Below are positions 1-13,400 of a stretch of DNA of 64,000 bases, in pieces. A model generated the notes under the pieces. It saw only the letters and a program-made list of their open reading frames with translations, was not told the origin of the DNA and made no database searches. The stretch comes from Hybos culiciformis (taxonomy: Eukaryota > Arthropoda > Insecta > Diptera > Hybotidae): assembly GCA_964007475.1 (NCBI GenBank), contig OZ023274.1, forward strand, positions 40,107,860 to 40,171,859, given 5' to 3'. A program made the position numbers and the translations under genes. Within the stretch, counting starts at the first letter, position 1, and each line of letters begins with the position of its first letter.

Positions 1-1798
1 AGTTGTTAACCATCCCTACATCTGCACGACTCAGGGAATCTTGGATTGTCTTAACACTTACATTATTAAAGGCCCCTTCTATGTCTAGAAACGCCGCTAA
101 TGTGTATTCCTTGTATTGTAATGCCTCTTCCACCTTATGGACTACTTCATGTAGCTCCGTTTCAGTAGATTTACCTTTACAATAAGCATGTTGAGATTCG
201 CAAAGTGGATTGCTTTCCAGTTTTTGCCGAATATTATACTCTATTATCTTTTCAAGAGTTTTAAGGACGAAAGACGATAGACTGATTGGCCTATAATCTT
301 TAGCCACCTCCTGTCCTCTCTTTCCTATTTTTGGTATAAAAATAACCTTAACTCTTCTCCATGAATGAGGTATATAGCCCAGGGTAAGACTGCTCTTGAA
401 TATTCCTAAAAGCCAGGGAATAACTATTTCCTTGGCCTCTTGCAGCATCTTAGGAAAGATTTCATCGATGCCTGCAGATTTGTATGGAGAGAAGCTATCA
501 ATTGCCCAGGCAATCTTCTCTTTTGTAATAAGTGTAGGAGCCTCAATCATCAAATCAGTACCGGTTTGATAATTGTCCGCTGCCACAATTTCACCTTCTT
601 CACCCCTGGGGAAGTGCGTGTCTAATAATAATTTAAGAGTTTCAGAGGAGGATTCTGTCCACGTACCTTCCATTGTCTTGAGGAAGGATGGACTAGATTG
701 CTCCTTTGATAGAATTCTGCTTAGCCTTGCAGATTCGCTAGTGTCTTCGATAGACTCGCAATACTCCCTCCAACCTTTCTTTTTGGAGGCTCTTATTGCA
801 TTCTTGTATTCCGAAGGCTTGCCTTGTAGAGCTCCCATGATCCGCTCTGGTAGCAGATATTATAGGTATCTCTAGAGGCCTTCCTAAGTCTAGTCAAATC
901 TTCGTTCCACCACAGGGGAAGAGATTTTTTGCTACGTTTTATCGGACAAGACACCTTGAACGCCATCTCTAAGGCTTTCGTGAACTTTTCCGTTTTCTCA
1001 TCCAGCCACTCAACTGTTTTTATACTAGAAATAGGCTTACTAAAGTTTGGTAGTTTTTGACGTAACACTGTTTTGAATCTGTTCCAATCCGTTCTCTTCG
1101 GATTTCGATAAGGCTTCGGAGCATCTACTCCAAAGGTGATGCTGAAGAGTATCCAACTATGGTCCGAGAAAGACCTTTTGTTAGACACTCTCCAGTTATC
1201 TACCTTAAAAGATTCTGAGTTACCTTTACATGTAATGTCAATTACATCTGACCAGCCAGAGAAACTGTCTGAGCTGGGAAATGTGAAGGTAGGGGTGTGA
1301 CCCTGTTACATACTATTAGGTTATTATCTAAGATAAAATCAAAAAGTAACTCACCTCTTTCATTTATCTCTGAGCTGTCCCATAGTGTATGTCGAGCATT
1401 GACATCGCCACCTATCAGCAACCTGTCTCCGTTTGATTCAACCACCTTTTGTAATTCTGGTGGTGGAATAGGCCCTTCACGTGCCATGTAAACGGATGCT
1501 AGATAAAGCTCACTACCATTGCTCTGTTCCAATTTGACCACTGCCACGTCTGCACAGCTAAAATTAGAGCAGAGAAAAGCATTTATTTTTTTTTAATTAG
1601 AAGACAGGTTCTTGGCTTACCGTCTCCTGGATTTGCAACTTTGTAAAACAATGCGTAGTTGCTGCTATTGAGACATCTGATTCTGGAGGCATTGATCCAC
1701 GGCTCTTGAATAAAGGCTATGTCGACGTCCTCCTCAGCTAGTTGCTGGAGTTTCATCCCTGTTGGGAGCGTCATCATCGGTAAGGCACATCTCCTCAA
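1..1798 (-). pseudogene. LINE ORF2 (endonuclease-reverse transcriptase), 5' portion, frameshifted
   Basis: This would encode the target-priming polyprotein of the LINE. The N-terminus at 1583-1798 holds the APE-type endonuclease start with the motif FIQEPW, which carries the catalytic Glu. A T-run near 1590 shifts the frame. The piece at 1242-1547 holds LIGGDVNARHTLW, the Asp/Asn catalytic loop. A second shift lies near 1275, after which the reading goes on as FSGWSDVIDIT. The piece at 793-1188 holds FSDHSWI, the catalytic His motif, and the linker with LPLWWNEDL. From about 420 down to 1 the RT finger and palm are readable: IPKIGKRGQ, DYRPISLSSF, then FLDIEGAFNNV (motif A). The RT catalytic YxDD box is beyond the edge. 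Its start overlaps the end of ORF1, as in many Jockey-group elements. At least three frame breaks make it a pseudogene. The domain identity is sure; the clade is less so. Confidence 0.85.
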
Positions 1799-2899
1799 TC
1801 AGGTCGCTTGCCGCATCCAATTCATCGACCTCAGGGCTATCTTCTTGGATAACCTTCAGTCTTGCATGCCTTATGCCCAATCGCAGCTTGAAGTCCTGCT
1901 TCTCAAGAGGCTTTAGACTTTCCTCATTGATGAGAAGCATGAACGACATGCTGTTTTTGTTCTGATCATCGTTGCCATTCTCTTGCCGAATGACAGCCCA
2001 GTTCTTCATTGGAACTGCAGGATTGTGCAACCGCAAACAAGTTAATAACTTGACCCCGTCAATGTTCATCCTCGGTACCCAAATGCGCGCCTTAGGTCTT
2101 CGAGGAATCTCCCTAGCGGGAATGAGACCAATTTTTGATCCATCCCAGTCGCTGCTAATCTTAGCAACACATGCGCTAAGGAAATCCTTCGAATACAGGT
2201 CTTCGCACTTGATTACCCGGAAGCCTCTTACAACCTCCGAAGAATCAAAACAAGGCAGGGGTCCGCTTTGGTTTTCAATCAGATAGTCCATCACCATCTC
2301 TGACAGCTTCACTTCTAATTTCCTCCAGAGCTCAGCGCTAACTCGACGATTCTCTGCCAGCTCGTCCACCAAAGCAAGCCTAAAACAACCTCGTTCATAG
2401 GCTTGGACTTTGGAGCTTTAGCCGGTTGTTTTGCCTCTGTCTTCGCGACTTTTGGCTTTCTCTCCATAGAGGACTCCTCCTGAGACCGCTCTCTTTTCGA
2501 GCATTTCTGCCCTTCTTCGAAAAGACGCACTATCTCAGAGTACCTTTCCTTGTCCTCTTGGTCTCTCTAATGTGTTCTACCTTCGGCCTCATTCTTGGCA
2601 ATCTTGTCAAGAATAAACAGGGCCTTCTGGTAACCTCTTTTTAGGTTAAACCCGGAGCTCCTGCTTTTTTGACCTGTTGGTTTCTTTTTCTCAGTTTTTT
2701 TCCCTGTCTCAGCTTGAGTACTGTACTTAGTACTCTTCACTTCGACAGGTTTGTTTTTTGTGGGAGTACTGTGCTTAGTACTCCCTTCTTTCACTGTCTC
2801 CTGACTGGAGGCCAGTAGTTCATCTTCCGAAGAAGAATGAACTGGTTTGTCGTTGTTGTTTGTTGGTTTTTTTGTATTTTTTGTATTTGTTGTGTTCAT
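1734..2899 (-). pseudogene. LINE ORF1, DUF4780-like, broken
   Basis: This is the gag-like RNA-binding ORF1 of the same element. I take the start at 2899 (MNTTNTKN), since the upstream Met at 2968 is followed by sequence that looks like leader. The first third is a low-complexity Lys/Thr/Ser-rich tail (about residues 1-110). An in-frame TAG at 2567 follows ...EGRTH, after which the same frame continues as RDQEDKERYSEIV to about 2350. A frameshift near 2350-2372 then leads into the conserved 212-residue C-terminal piece (1734-2372), with segments such as ARIWVPRMNIDG and NWAVIRQE. These resemble the DUF4780 domain found in insect LINE ORF1 proteins (recognised from memory). There is no CCHC zinc knuckle. 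One stop and one frameshift make it non-functional. Confidence 0.7.
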
Positions 2900-3325
2900 T
2901 GTTGGTCCCACGAGAATGTCCGGAAAAAAGGTACATCCTGTCAGAGCCGACATAAGAGGATAAAGCACTTATACAACCGACCTTGCCTGGGCATCGGAGG
3001 GAGCTCGTTAGAGACTGGTTTAACCTCCAGCCTTGCAGACTTCGGCACGGTGCTCACACCACATTGACATTAGGTTTGGCTTGTTAGTACGGTATTTTGA
3101 CATGTTAGTAATTATAGGAAGAAGGAGAATTACGTGAATAGGCTCGGACAGGTTATGAGGAGGTGGACTGACGTCTGTCGTTAGTCTATTTGAGGTTGCT
3201 GAACAGAATGCTAGGCAAGGTTGGGTTTGACCAGCCTAGACTTGTCGAAGCCCACCCGTCCACCGCATGCTCGTCCTGGCACCTCTCCTAGCTACCAGAA
3301 AGCACCGCGTGGAGGTGACAGTACG
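2900..3325 (-). other. LINE 5' UTR
   Basis: Between the ORF1 start and the AT-rich flank lies about 425 bp of balanced-composition sequence without coding potential. It would hold the internal promoter of the element. The limit at 3325 is compositional only; I found no target duplication because the 3' end of the element is outside the window. Confidence 0.5.
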
Positions 3326-6300
3326 TTTTTGCTTTCCTAGTGTTAAATAAGTAGAAATGATAAATATTAATTCTTAGATATTTTCCCAAATTTATAAAAT
3401 AACTAGCTCTTATAATTGTTCATCAATCTGACAACAAAAATTTCACTTAAAACGTGTGTTCCACAACAACGTGTGTGCGGGTACAGCTAGTACCTATATA
3501 ATTATTCAAGTGAATTGTATTAGTAAAAATATATTTTTTTTTATATAAGTTAATTTATTTAAACAGTCACAAAAAATAAATGAAATATTTGCTCTAAAAA
3601 GTATTATTGACCCTATATGACTGTCAGATTATTGCTAATAATTATCTATGTCATCAAAGAATTATCTATGTGGATCAAAGAAAACTCTTATCAGTTCCAT
3701 AGAATATTCATAATATATTATTAGTGTCTTCTATATATTAGTAAGTCTAAAAACTTTGGATTCAAACAAATTTTTTTTTTAATAAAATGTATATATGTAA
3801 TTATTTATACATAAATTTATGTATAGGTATGTGTAATTAAATATATAAAAAATATTATAAAGCAAAACTTTCTATTTTAATTTAATTTCATTTACGTTTA
3901 AAATATATTGTTTTTTACTTTTTTTTTTTACTACTTATTTAAAAAAATTATTCGTTCATGAAACAGGTAAAAGAAAAAAGTAGAAAAATACTTTATAAAA
4001 GTAAATTGACTCATTAATTTTAAAAATAATAAACGTGTAAATAAATTCAACCATATTAATTTTTTCATTTTTGCGAAATGAAAATAATATACGAAAAGTA
4101 AAATTTTTATTGCCATTTTTTTTATTATTTCTTTGAAAAGAATTATTTCTTTGATAAGAGCATTCATAAATTCTGCGGACATCGTTCGAACAAAAATATG
4201 TTTCTTTGGGTGGAGCAGCAAAAAAGCAGCCTTGCGGGAACCAAACCATTAATTGGGAACGTAAAATAATACGAAAATTTCAAAATTCTATGCAAAAATA
4301 TGCAATTAAGTCAAGTTCCAACAAATAACATCCTAAGCAGCTTTAACTGATTAAAAACTATTGAGACATTCTTGTGAAAAAAAAAATTATAAGTGAAAAA
4401 TTTCACCGAATTCACCAAACACCAACAAGCTACCGGATGACTACAGCAACCATTCAGAGCCGAAAAGTTTTGGTCATTCAACTTAATTGATCAAGGAAAC
4501 TGGTTCTTTGATCCAAATTTTCATAGTTGCAAGTTTTGATAATTCCATTACTATCAGAACTGGAATTCGAGTGTGTATGGAATAAATCAAAAACAAAATA
4601 ATTTTTTTTGAATTTTATAACTGAATCAGAAATTTTTCTTAATTCAGATTTTAATTGTATTTTGATTGGAAATTTATTGGAATTAAATTTCTTTTCAATA
4701 ATATCACTTTGTGAAATAAACATTTTGATTTACTATTTTATATTTGAAATTTTTCATTACAAAACTATAGGTGACCAAAAAGAAAATTAAAAATTTTACT
4801 ATATTACGTTGTAAGAACAAAGAAAATCTTTGTAAAACTACCATTAATTGCATTTCAGAAAAAAAAAAATCAAAGGAATATAGTCTGGATATGGAATTAA
4901 AAATGTGTGTTTTTCTTTCATTTAATTCATTGATCATATTAAGATTTTTTTTTAAATCGAAATCAAAACAATCTAAATCAATGAATTTTGGAATTATACA
5001 CATTATGATTATATATATATAATTTATTGAATAACACTTAATAGTGTACGATACCAATATAAAGTATTGGCAAACTTTTATTATAAGTTTATTGTAAAAA
5101 CCTACAAATAAAGTTTAAATTTATATTAAATATACCCAAATCAAAGGATCTAATACTTTTTTAAAGAAAATTTCTCAGTTTTAAATTCTGCTACAAAAAA
5201 TAATTTCATAAATCTTTGCAGAAACGTATATATTTCCAAATTACATTATAAACAAATTTGTATTATATGAGTTTTTGTTAGCCTTAATGGTGTATCCTGG
5301 ATTTGTTTAAATTGATAGAATTGAATAAATGAAAGAATAATAAAATACAATTTAATTTATAAAGTAAGTGCCCAATATATAGAAATGTTCATTTTCTTTT
5401 TTCATTATTTATTTTTTGTTGCAAAATCTATAAAACAAACTAGGAAAAAAAAATTCTGAAAACCCCGTCTTACACCAATTTTAAAGCAGGCATTCAAACA
5501 TTTTTTGTGTCACGTAGTAGCTGCAGCTATTTTCTAAAATGTTTTAGCTTGTTTATGATCTTGGAGTTAAGTAAAAATTTTATTAATATATTTATGTTTA
5601 AAAAAATTTCTTTTTTAACATTTTTGATGTTTATTGCATTTTAAAATTGACTTTCTATGTAATATTATTCTACTTCCACAATAAAATAAAGGGGCTAGAT
5701 TATTTTGAACAATTTGTTAACTGAACAATTATTCAGATTTCAGGTTATATGATGTTGTGTTGACTTAAGAAAACTCCATTTGCATAGATAGTTTTTTGCA
5801 TAGATAGTTCTTTCTATTTTTAAACAGATCTCATTTTTTTTGTTAAGAATATACTTAAGTGTGCAATTTTTGTCCATAAAAAATTCTAAAATTAGTTTGA
5901 AATGAAAATGAAAGTAAAGAAAATAAAATTAATTTATTGTTTAAATTTTCAATTTTCAAGGAACACATTCTTCGTTACAAAAGATAAAAGAAAATTACTC
6001 AAATAGGATATTTAAATTAAATAAATATTCTTTAAAGATTTTGAAATAAAAATGTATAAAATGTTTCTCATTCTTTTTTTTTAATTTAAATTTTTATATT
6101 GACTCTTGGAATGGATAAATTTATTTAATCACAATTTACTTTAAAAAAAAAGTTAAAGCTTTTAATAAATCAATTGCTTTTATTAGGAATTATAACTGCT
6201 GAATATGTCAACTTGTGATCGTAAGAAATTTCTGAATTACAGACTATCGTTGCATCCGAGCATAACAATTTAATAAAACAAGAGAATAAAAAGCTAAAAA

Positions 6301-9300
6301 ATTCTATTGCCCAGAAAACATAAGTATTGCAGATATATTTACAAAAGATGAATTCACTATGTTGTCGATTATAAATTTTTGCTATAGATAGTTTCTAAAA
6401 GTGTTTTGAACTTATTATCACATAAAATAAAAATCCTCTCCTAATCTAAGAAGATGTTATTTAAAAATTCATTTCAATGATAAAATTTACAATATTTTCC
6501 TTAAAAGAAATTTTTGTACCTTTTCTAAATGACGTTATTATATAATTTATTTTTTCAAAATAAATTTAGTGCATAAAAAAGTGAATTTTTTAATGTTAAA
6601 ATGTAAAATATATTATGTTCTGTATATACCTCTTAAGATAACATTAAAAAGAAAAATATGTGTATAATATTAAAATGAATCCCATCCAAAATGTGGAAGA
6701 AAACCTTAACATTCAAGAAAAATATAACATACATAAATTAATATTAATAATTTAAAGAAGAAAACACAATATGTTTATGATTATAATGCAGTTCGTCTCA
6801 ACTTTGTATAAATTTAATGGAATCTGACTTTAAAATTTAAGATGTTTAAATTTAACACAATATTTATTTAATTTAATCTAATTTGACTTTATTTTAAGAA
6901 AATTTACAGTTTCTAAAATAAATGATTTTAAAACTTAATTCTAAACAGAAATTTTGTTTTCAATGATTTAATAACTTAAAATTATTCAAGGTTTTACTTA
7001 TTCTTATTGATTAAATTTTTTTTTATCCCAAAATTTTAGAATTTAAAGTAAAAAAAAAAATCATATTTTTTCTTCCATGATGGTCGAAATTAAATAATTT
7101 AAGTATTTCTTTTTTCCTAATTTAATATGCTGCTGCAGAATTTTATCTATTTTAATTTATTTTATTTTATTTTTTGTGAAAAATTGATGAAGTCAAAATC
7201 ATTCTTATATTAAGAATTTATTATCATAAACTTTTTTACCATAATACAAAAATACATAAGCTCTCAAACCCACAGATGAAAACAGATGAACATAAAGAGC
7301 ATGCTTATGTTGATATAAATAATTGGTTCGGTTTTTGTGGCTAAAATATATTCTGGACAGTAACACAACTTTATGAAAGCAATGTACGTATACATTATAT
7401 ACATTTACATTAAAAGCCCATGATATTTTGGCCCCAATCAAATTATTAATAATATTTTAAATTAATAAGCTCAGAACGAATCCAATAATTCCAATTTAAG
7501 TTTATTCAATTTTAAATTTGTTTTGATTTGAACTAATTTTTTTTTGAATTAATGAAGCATATTTTCTGTCAATTTGGCAATTGACTATAAATAATTATAT
7601 CTCATCGTTATTAATATAATTTTATAATTTTCCCAACTGCGTGACTTTTTCTGTAACATTTTATTCATAAAACAAATTCCATTTATATTCTTTCACCTGT
7701 AACTGATACTATAAACAAGGTACCATATTTAGCTCAATTTTTAGAAATTTTTCATTTGAACAAAAAACCAACAATATAAAGTAATTCATCTATCTGTTCT
7801 TTATACTATACTATAAAAACATTTTAAAAATAACAATTTTCTATAATTTTCTTTGTAAGTATTATAAATATAAATAATTACATAGTATATATACATAATT
7901 ACATAGTTATAGATATATATTAACAAATACATATATATTTGTTTTTGGCTTGAAAATAAATGTTTGAATAATTTTTGTGATTTAGTCCATTAAATTTGAA
8001 ATATTTTCTCATTAATTTTCATCTTAAAGTGTTTTTTTCTTATTAATGAAGTTTTCTTTATCCCAAAAATGGATGTTTTTATTTTGTAAATCGTATAATT
8101 ATACATATATATATACATTAATATATCATACATATATATATACATTAATATATTATGTATACTTCTATTATATAAATATGCTAGAACAACTGAAGTGTGT
8201 AGCACAATGTGAACGAAATATTGTAGACAAGTCGACTCTTTGATTATTATGCCAATTATTTTAACCCTAATTATCTTGAGAATTTTTATTTCTTGAGTTA
8301 TTGAACAAAGGTATATGATTATGGAAAAACTTTACCAAAAAATTGTCGAAATTATTTAAATTAAAACATTTCCCTACGCTTCACTATGAATTAAACCCTT
8401 TTTTAAGTTCAGAATTTTCAATCTTACAATAATTAATTTAAGTGACAAAAATTATTTCAACAATTCTTTTCATATACCTACCAAAATGTAAATATATATA
8501 ATTATATTTCTGTCATAAATAGTGGCTTGGAAATATATTTATTTGATCAATAATTAGTTCAAAAGAGTAACCAGTCATTACTTCAGTTTGGTATAATCTT
8601 AATTAATTTTTAAACTATTTGAAATTTATTATTTTGTCAACTTACAAAATAGAAGAGTACAAAAAATATTTAAGAGGCCACTAGAGTGGAATAGACTATG
8701 CTCTACTAAGCTTATAAATAAACCGATTTCTATCTATCTAAAAGATGTATCGAAAAAGTGAGCCTCGTATAGATTGCGGTAATTACTTGTATTGTGGTTT
8801 TTATGTAGTATTTGCTGACATAGGGGTTAAAGAATCGAATTATTTTCTGTGAATGAATTCCGGTATAGTGCAGATAATAAACATAAATATATACATAACT
8901 TCTACTTTATTTATTTTTTACATTATATTCTTTGCGCAAAATTATATTTTTGTATAAATAATGTTGTTCATTTTTACATGTTAGTAAATCGAAATTTTTA
9001 ACTTAATAAAGTATATTATCTCTGAGCTTCGCATGATTAAACTTATTTAGAAATATGAATGTTTAATTTTTATTTTTAATGCTAAATTTCAATGGCGGTA
9101 AAAACACACCTATAAAGTTTGGTTTTCTGAATATAAAGTCTGGTAAATCTTGTTCAGTAAACAAATAAGGTGACCTTAAAATTTTATTTTATTTTTCTAA
9201 TTTTTACAATTATAATACAAGTTGTAAAATATTTTTCTTTACAGAAAGACCACAGAGCTCGTACAAATTTTGTCAGACACCATCTGGAATGTAATTACAT

Positions 9301-9929
9301 TTAATTTTGTTGTATGTTACAAAATAAAAAACATATCAATCAATGTTTTATCCAATCAATTTTAAAAGAGTGATAATAATTTAATGTATGTATACATGTA
9401 ATAAACATTATACTTAAAGCTTCTTAATATTGAGAAAATTCAGTCATTTCGAAGAAATATGTGTTTGTGGAGTAAATTTTTTTTTGTCAATTATTTAAAT
9501 TATTGCCTATTATTTTTTTTTGCCATCATTACCTTAATGACATACAAGGAATAAAATATGAAAACAAATTAAGTGAGGTAAATAATTTCTTTAAATTTTA
9601 TAATTTTCGAAACATTATATATAGTTTTTGTACCAAATACAATTTCAATTAAAAATAATTTAGAACAAGCAGGAACTTCAACTGCAAGTAGGTATATATA
9701 TAGTAAAAATATTTTAAGTGTAAAACTATTACAACAAGAAAACTTTTAAGTTTTTATTTGTGACAGCTACATACATAATTTTCTTAAAAAAAAGGAAAAT
9801 TTTCTTAAAATATACGAAATGTTTTTACCAAAATTAAAAAGTTTTTCTAATTTTAACTTTGTTTAACATGCCCTGCAGCTAAAGTGTTAGTTAAAGTGTA
9901 TTAATGCCCTGTAGTTGATAGCGAGTATC
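3326..9929. other. AT-rich intergenic spacer
   Basis: Very AT-rich sequence with many homopolymer runs and TATA-type microsatellites. The open frames here (for example 3931-4249, 4704-5057, 7205-7441) encode Phe/Ile/Lys/Asn-rich low-complexity peptides without recognisable domains and look like chance. I see no gene, RNA gene or clear transposon. Confidence 0.6.
8101..8156. repeat. Two-copy TA-rich tandem repeat
   Basis: A unit of about 27 bp built on CATATATATATACATTAATAT occurs twice in direct succession. This is a simple local duplication inside a TA microsatellite. Confidence 0.6.
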
Positions 9930-10058
9930 GTAAAAGAGACATAGCGAAATAAAGTTAGCGAAATAAAGTAAACTTAGCGAAATAAAGTAAACTTAGCGAA
10001 ATAAAGTAAATTTTTTAAATTATTAAACATCGATATGACCAATTCTGGTCTCTTTTAC
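9930..10058. repeat. 11-bp inverted repeat around the 19-bp array
   Basis: GTAAAAGAGAC at 9930-9940 is matched by its exact reverse complement at 10048-10058. The pair brackets the tandem array, so the locus could be a degenerate small foldback or MITE. No target duplication was seen. Confidence 0.4.
9942..10010. repeat. 19-bp tandem repeat
   Basis: The unit TTAGCGAAATAAAGTAAAC repeats about 3.5 times, the first copy being shorter. It stands out because of the CG dinucleotide in each unit. Confidence 0.8.
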
Positions 10059-10126
10059 AGGCTTACAGCTGAGATGACAAACAAAAAAGTTGTCTTAATT
10101 TTATTTCATGAAATTTGAACTTATGA

Positions 10127-10426
10127 TTTTTTTTTTTTTTTTATTAAAGTTACCAAATCACTAGGTGGGATACCTTTTATACTAAAGAAGTATGGATTTG
10201 GTAATGAGGACAGGAAGTTTAGACGGGATTAAAAAGTGGGACAGTTAGTAGGTAATCATTTACACTTTTTTTAAAACGTCGCAAGTCGTAAATTAAGCGT
10301 CCACCAGCTGTAGGGAATAACTTTAATGGGAGAGCATTCCACATTCTCGAGGTGCGAATTGAAAACGAATCTCCGAAGCTCGTTCTATCACATCTGGGAA
10401 TTTTTACGAAATATGGGTGTGAAGTT
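10127..10426 (-). mobile_element. 3' fragment of the single-ORF CR1/Jockey-like LINE (subfamily A)
   Basis: A run of 16 T (the poly(A) tail on the minus strand) is followed by ATTAAAGTTACCAAATCACT and about 280 bp that match, in reverse, the 3' end of the LINE ending at 59830. It covers the 3' UTR and the last 80 or so codons of ORF2 and stops abruptly at about 10426, a typical 5' truncation. Shared variants (for example AAATTAAGCGTCCACCAGCT) place it with the copy at 59830 and not with the one at 27206. No convincing target duplication. Confidence 0.9.
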
Positions 10427-10427
10427 T

Positions 10428-10463
10428 TATATTTATTTTCTTTATTTTCTTTATTTTCTTTAA
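10428..10463. repeat. TTTATTTTC-type microsatellite
   Basis: Four tandem copies of a roughly 9-bp unit TTTATTTTC directly after the truncated LINE end. It may derive from the insertion event or be pre-existing low-complexity sequence. Confidence 0.6.
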
Positions 10464-13400
10464 AAAATTATTAAATTGGCTTGACGAAAATTTGAAAAAA
10501 AAAAGAAACCAATTTTATGCTTTTATGAGAATAAATTAGGATTTTTTGGATCTACATACATGTATTCATATATATAACTAAAGCATATTAATATTCCAAA
10601 ATGACAAAATATGAAAATATAATTTTATTTTTAATGTGTAGGTAAATAGGTACACAGTATACTGTATCTTATATATACTATTCTTTAGGAACACATTCTT
10701 CTGTAACGACGATTCTTTAATATGTTCTACATAATATCATCTTCTTTTAAACATTAATTTATCTAATGAAAAATTTTATATATATTTTTTTTGTTTAATT
10801 TAAATATTATTATTTATCTTATAATGGAGCATTAAGCCTTAAAAAGAAAACTATATGCACAAAACTGAATACAAATTATGTAGGAAAATTTGAACTTGAA
10901 AACAGTTTTTACATTATTATTATATTATTATTGGAAATTTAAACTGAACTTGAAATGAAAAATTAAATTATTACAAATTTCGTATACCATAAAAGTAAAA
11001 ACCAGCTAATAACTGCAATTAATAAATAAATGTAATCAAACTAGACATAAACAAAGTGCATGACCATTCTGACTTCATCATTTTGTATGTCAAATATTTT
11101 TTTTTTACATCTAAAAGCAAAAGAAGTGATAAATTATTTATTACTTACTTTTGTAAATTTTCAATAATTAATTTCATATTATATTCATTTTAAATTATTA
11201 AAATCTTTGCCCAATCTTAATTTTCTAAAGATAGTTTATGATTAAATTTAGATTCAGTTTCTTTTACATAATTTATTCTAAGATTCACTTAACAAAATTA
11301 CTTTATTTGTCACAATTTTTGCATGTTTCTCTAGAAACATATTATTGATATAGAAATCAAAGGATCTTTAATATACCTTATCTTGTTAATCATATATGTT
11401 ACTATGTTTAATATATAATAACATGTTATACATGTTATTTTAAAATAGTCAAAAAAAATAATCTTAATAGTTTTATAGCCCCCATTATTCTGATTTATAA
11501 AACATGTTTTATTGTTAAAATAAAATAAAAAAAAAACACAAGAATAATTATATAAAAAAAGTTCAGCAAAAAAGAATAATTAATACTTTTAAAGCTTTAT
11601 TAAAAGATTCATAAAATAATGTATTTATATAAAAATGTGTAAAATATTATGTTTTTCTTTTTAATCTTTCTTTTTCTTTTCTCACTTCTTCGAATTGATT
11701 TAATGAATTTTTGACACAATTTAAGTTAAAAATTTTCATGCTAGAATAAAATTATTTTAACTTTTCTATTTAGAAAATTTTATACGTACTATTGTTTATA
11801 TTTAGAAAAAATTATAAAACAAACACTTAAGTTTAAGCTATAATGTTTAAATTATCATAAAGCCGGCGGGCGTATACAATATGCACACAACAAAAAAAAC
11901 ATTCAAATAATTCAGCGATTTTAAGTTAAAAAAGATTACGGAATATGAATGAATATTAAAAGATTTTTTTTATTATAGTATAAAGTTGTACCAGGTAACT
12001 ATTCATAGAATTGAATTTTGTCTTTATGTTGACCTTTAAGGCATCCTTAAAAGTTTATCGTTGCAATTTGAGATTTCAATAGAATAATACCTTATTGAAA
12101 TCATAATGTGGGTATACTACATTGTACATGAACAAATACAGTTTATACCAACCTTTGAACTTGAGGAGGTTCAATAATAATAACATCACTTCTATTGTCT
12201 TGAAATATATTTATATTAGTAGAATATAAACATATTGTACTATTACATGTATTATAAAAATGCAAGTAACATTATACATATTGAAAGCCATCACCCTAAT
12301 GTTGTTATAATGTACAAGAATATTGTTGAACAAACATTATGTATATGTAATTTAAATATATATATGTTTCTAATTTCCACCGGAAACCACAATTTCTAAC
12401 AGAAGTAATGATTTTTTTTGTACTTTAATTCTATATATGTATATGTAAACAATGTATAGTACATACGTTATCTTATATATTGGAATCCTAGATAAAATGA
12501 AAAAAAGATAAATTCTTTTACTTTGGATTGTTGTTGAAATTCGTTAAGGAATTAAGAATAATATTTCAGATATATTTTTTGTAAAATGTGATTTACTGAA
12601 GAATTGTGTATATATATTTTGAAGAAAAAAATAATTTTGGTATTTGGGTTTTTCTTTATAATTTAAATAATACACAGAACACAAAATATTTTCATTTATA
12701 TAGAAATAATGATTTTCTCAATAATATGCTTTTTTAAAGCTACAAGTTTAATACAGTAACGCTATGTAAGTTTCCACTGATAGTTAATTTTCTTAGGCAA
12801 ATAGGACAAAATCAATTGCATTATATAGATATAGTTTTTATTCAAATCATGTTATTTAAGAACGCAAAAAAGTAATGAGTTAAAGATTCGATTACTTGAG
12901 TATCCTTTTTTCTTTTCTGTCTTAAAAAGCGAAATATGGTTTGAATCAAAATTTTTTAGAGCTTGAAACTATTTTAATAATAAAAATATTTCTTAAAGCC
13001 TTCATTTAAGTTGAAAATTTTGACACAAAATAATATTAGTTATCTGAATTCTAGCTCGAATTCTATAAAGTTCTACTGAAGGAGGGTACAAAAACCTCAT
13101 TGTGTATCTCATATGGAAAATAAATGAGTTATCTATTTAATTCTTTCTTTCTGTTGAATGAATTTCAGTCAGAATATATTAAATTTTAGAAAATGAAAAT
13201 TTATGTTGACTTATTCAAATTTAATCAATTTTACATACATATACATAATAATTTTATTAATTATGATTGATATAGTCAATTATAAATAAATTTAAATTTA
13301 ACAAAATTATCTTTCACATGGTTCATTTGTAATTTTATGTAAACAAAAACATATAACACGAATAATTCATTTATCACAAATTTGTCAAATTATATTCAAT

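Larger units (their letters stand above)
1..3325 (-). mobile_element. LOA/Jockey-like LINE, 5' part, decayed
   Basis: The moderately GC-rich block at the left edge, against a much more AT-rich flank, reads on the minus strand as 5' UTR, ORF1 and ORF2 (endonuclease then reverse transcriptase). The RT is cut by the window start just after motif A, so the 3' half lies outside. The motif A segment LDIEGAF and the order of domains fit the Jockey superfamily; an LOA-type assignment is inferred from that segment and the DUF4780-like ORF1. The 5' boundary near 3325 is where composition falls abruptly to AT-rich sequence. Several frameshifts and a stop show it is inactive. Confidence 0.85.

Noticed and set aside
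3931..5057. Overlapping AT-rich open frames on both strands
   Set aside because: The peptides are Phe/Ile/Asn/Lys-rich and low-complexity, as expected of random frames in very AT-rich DNA. No domains or signals.
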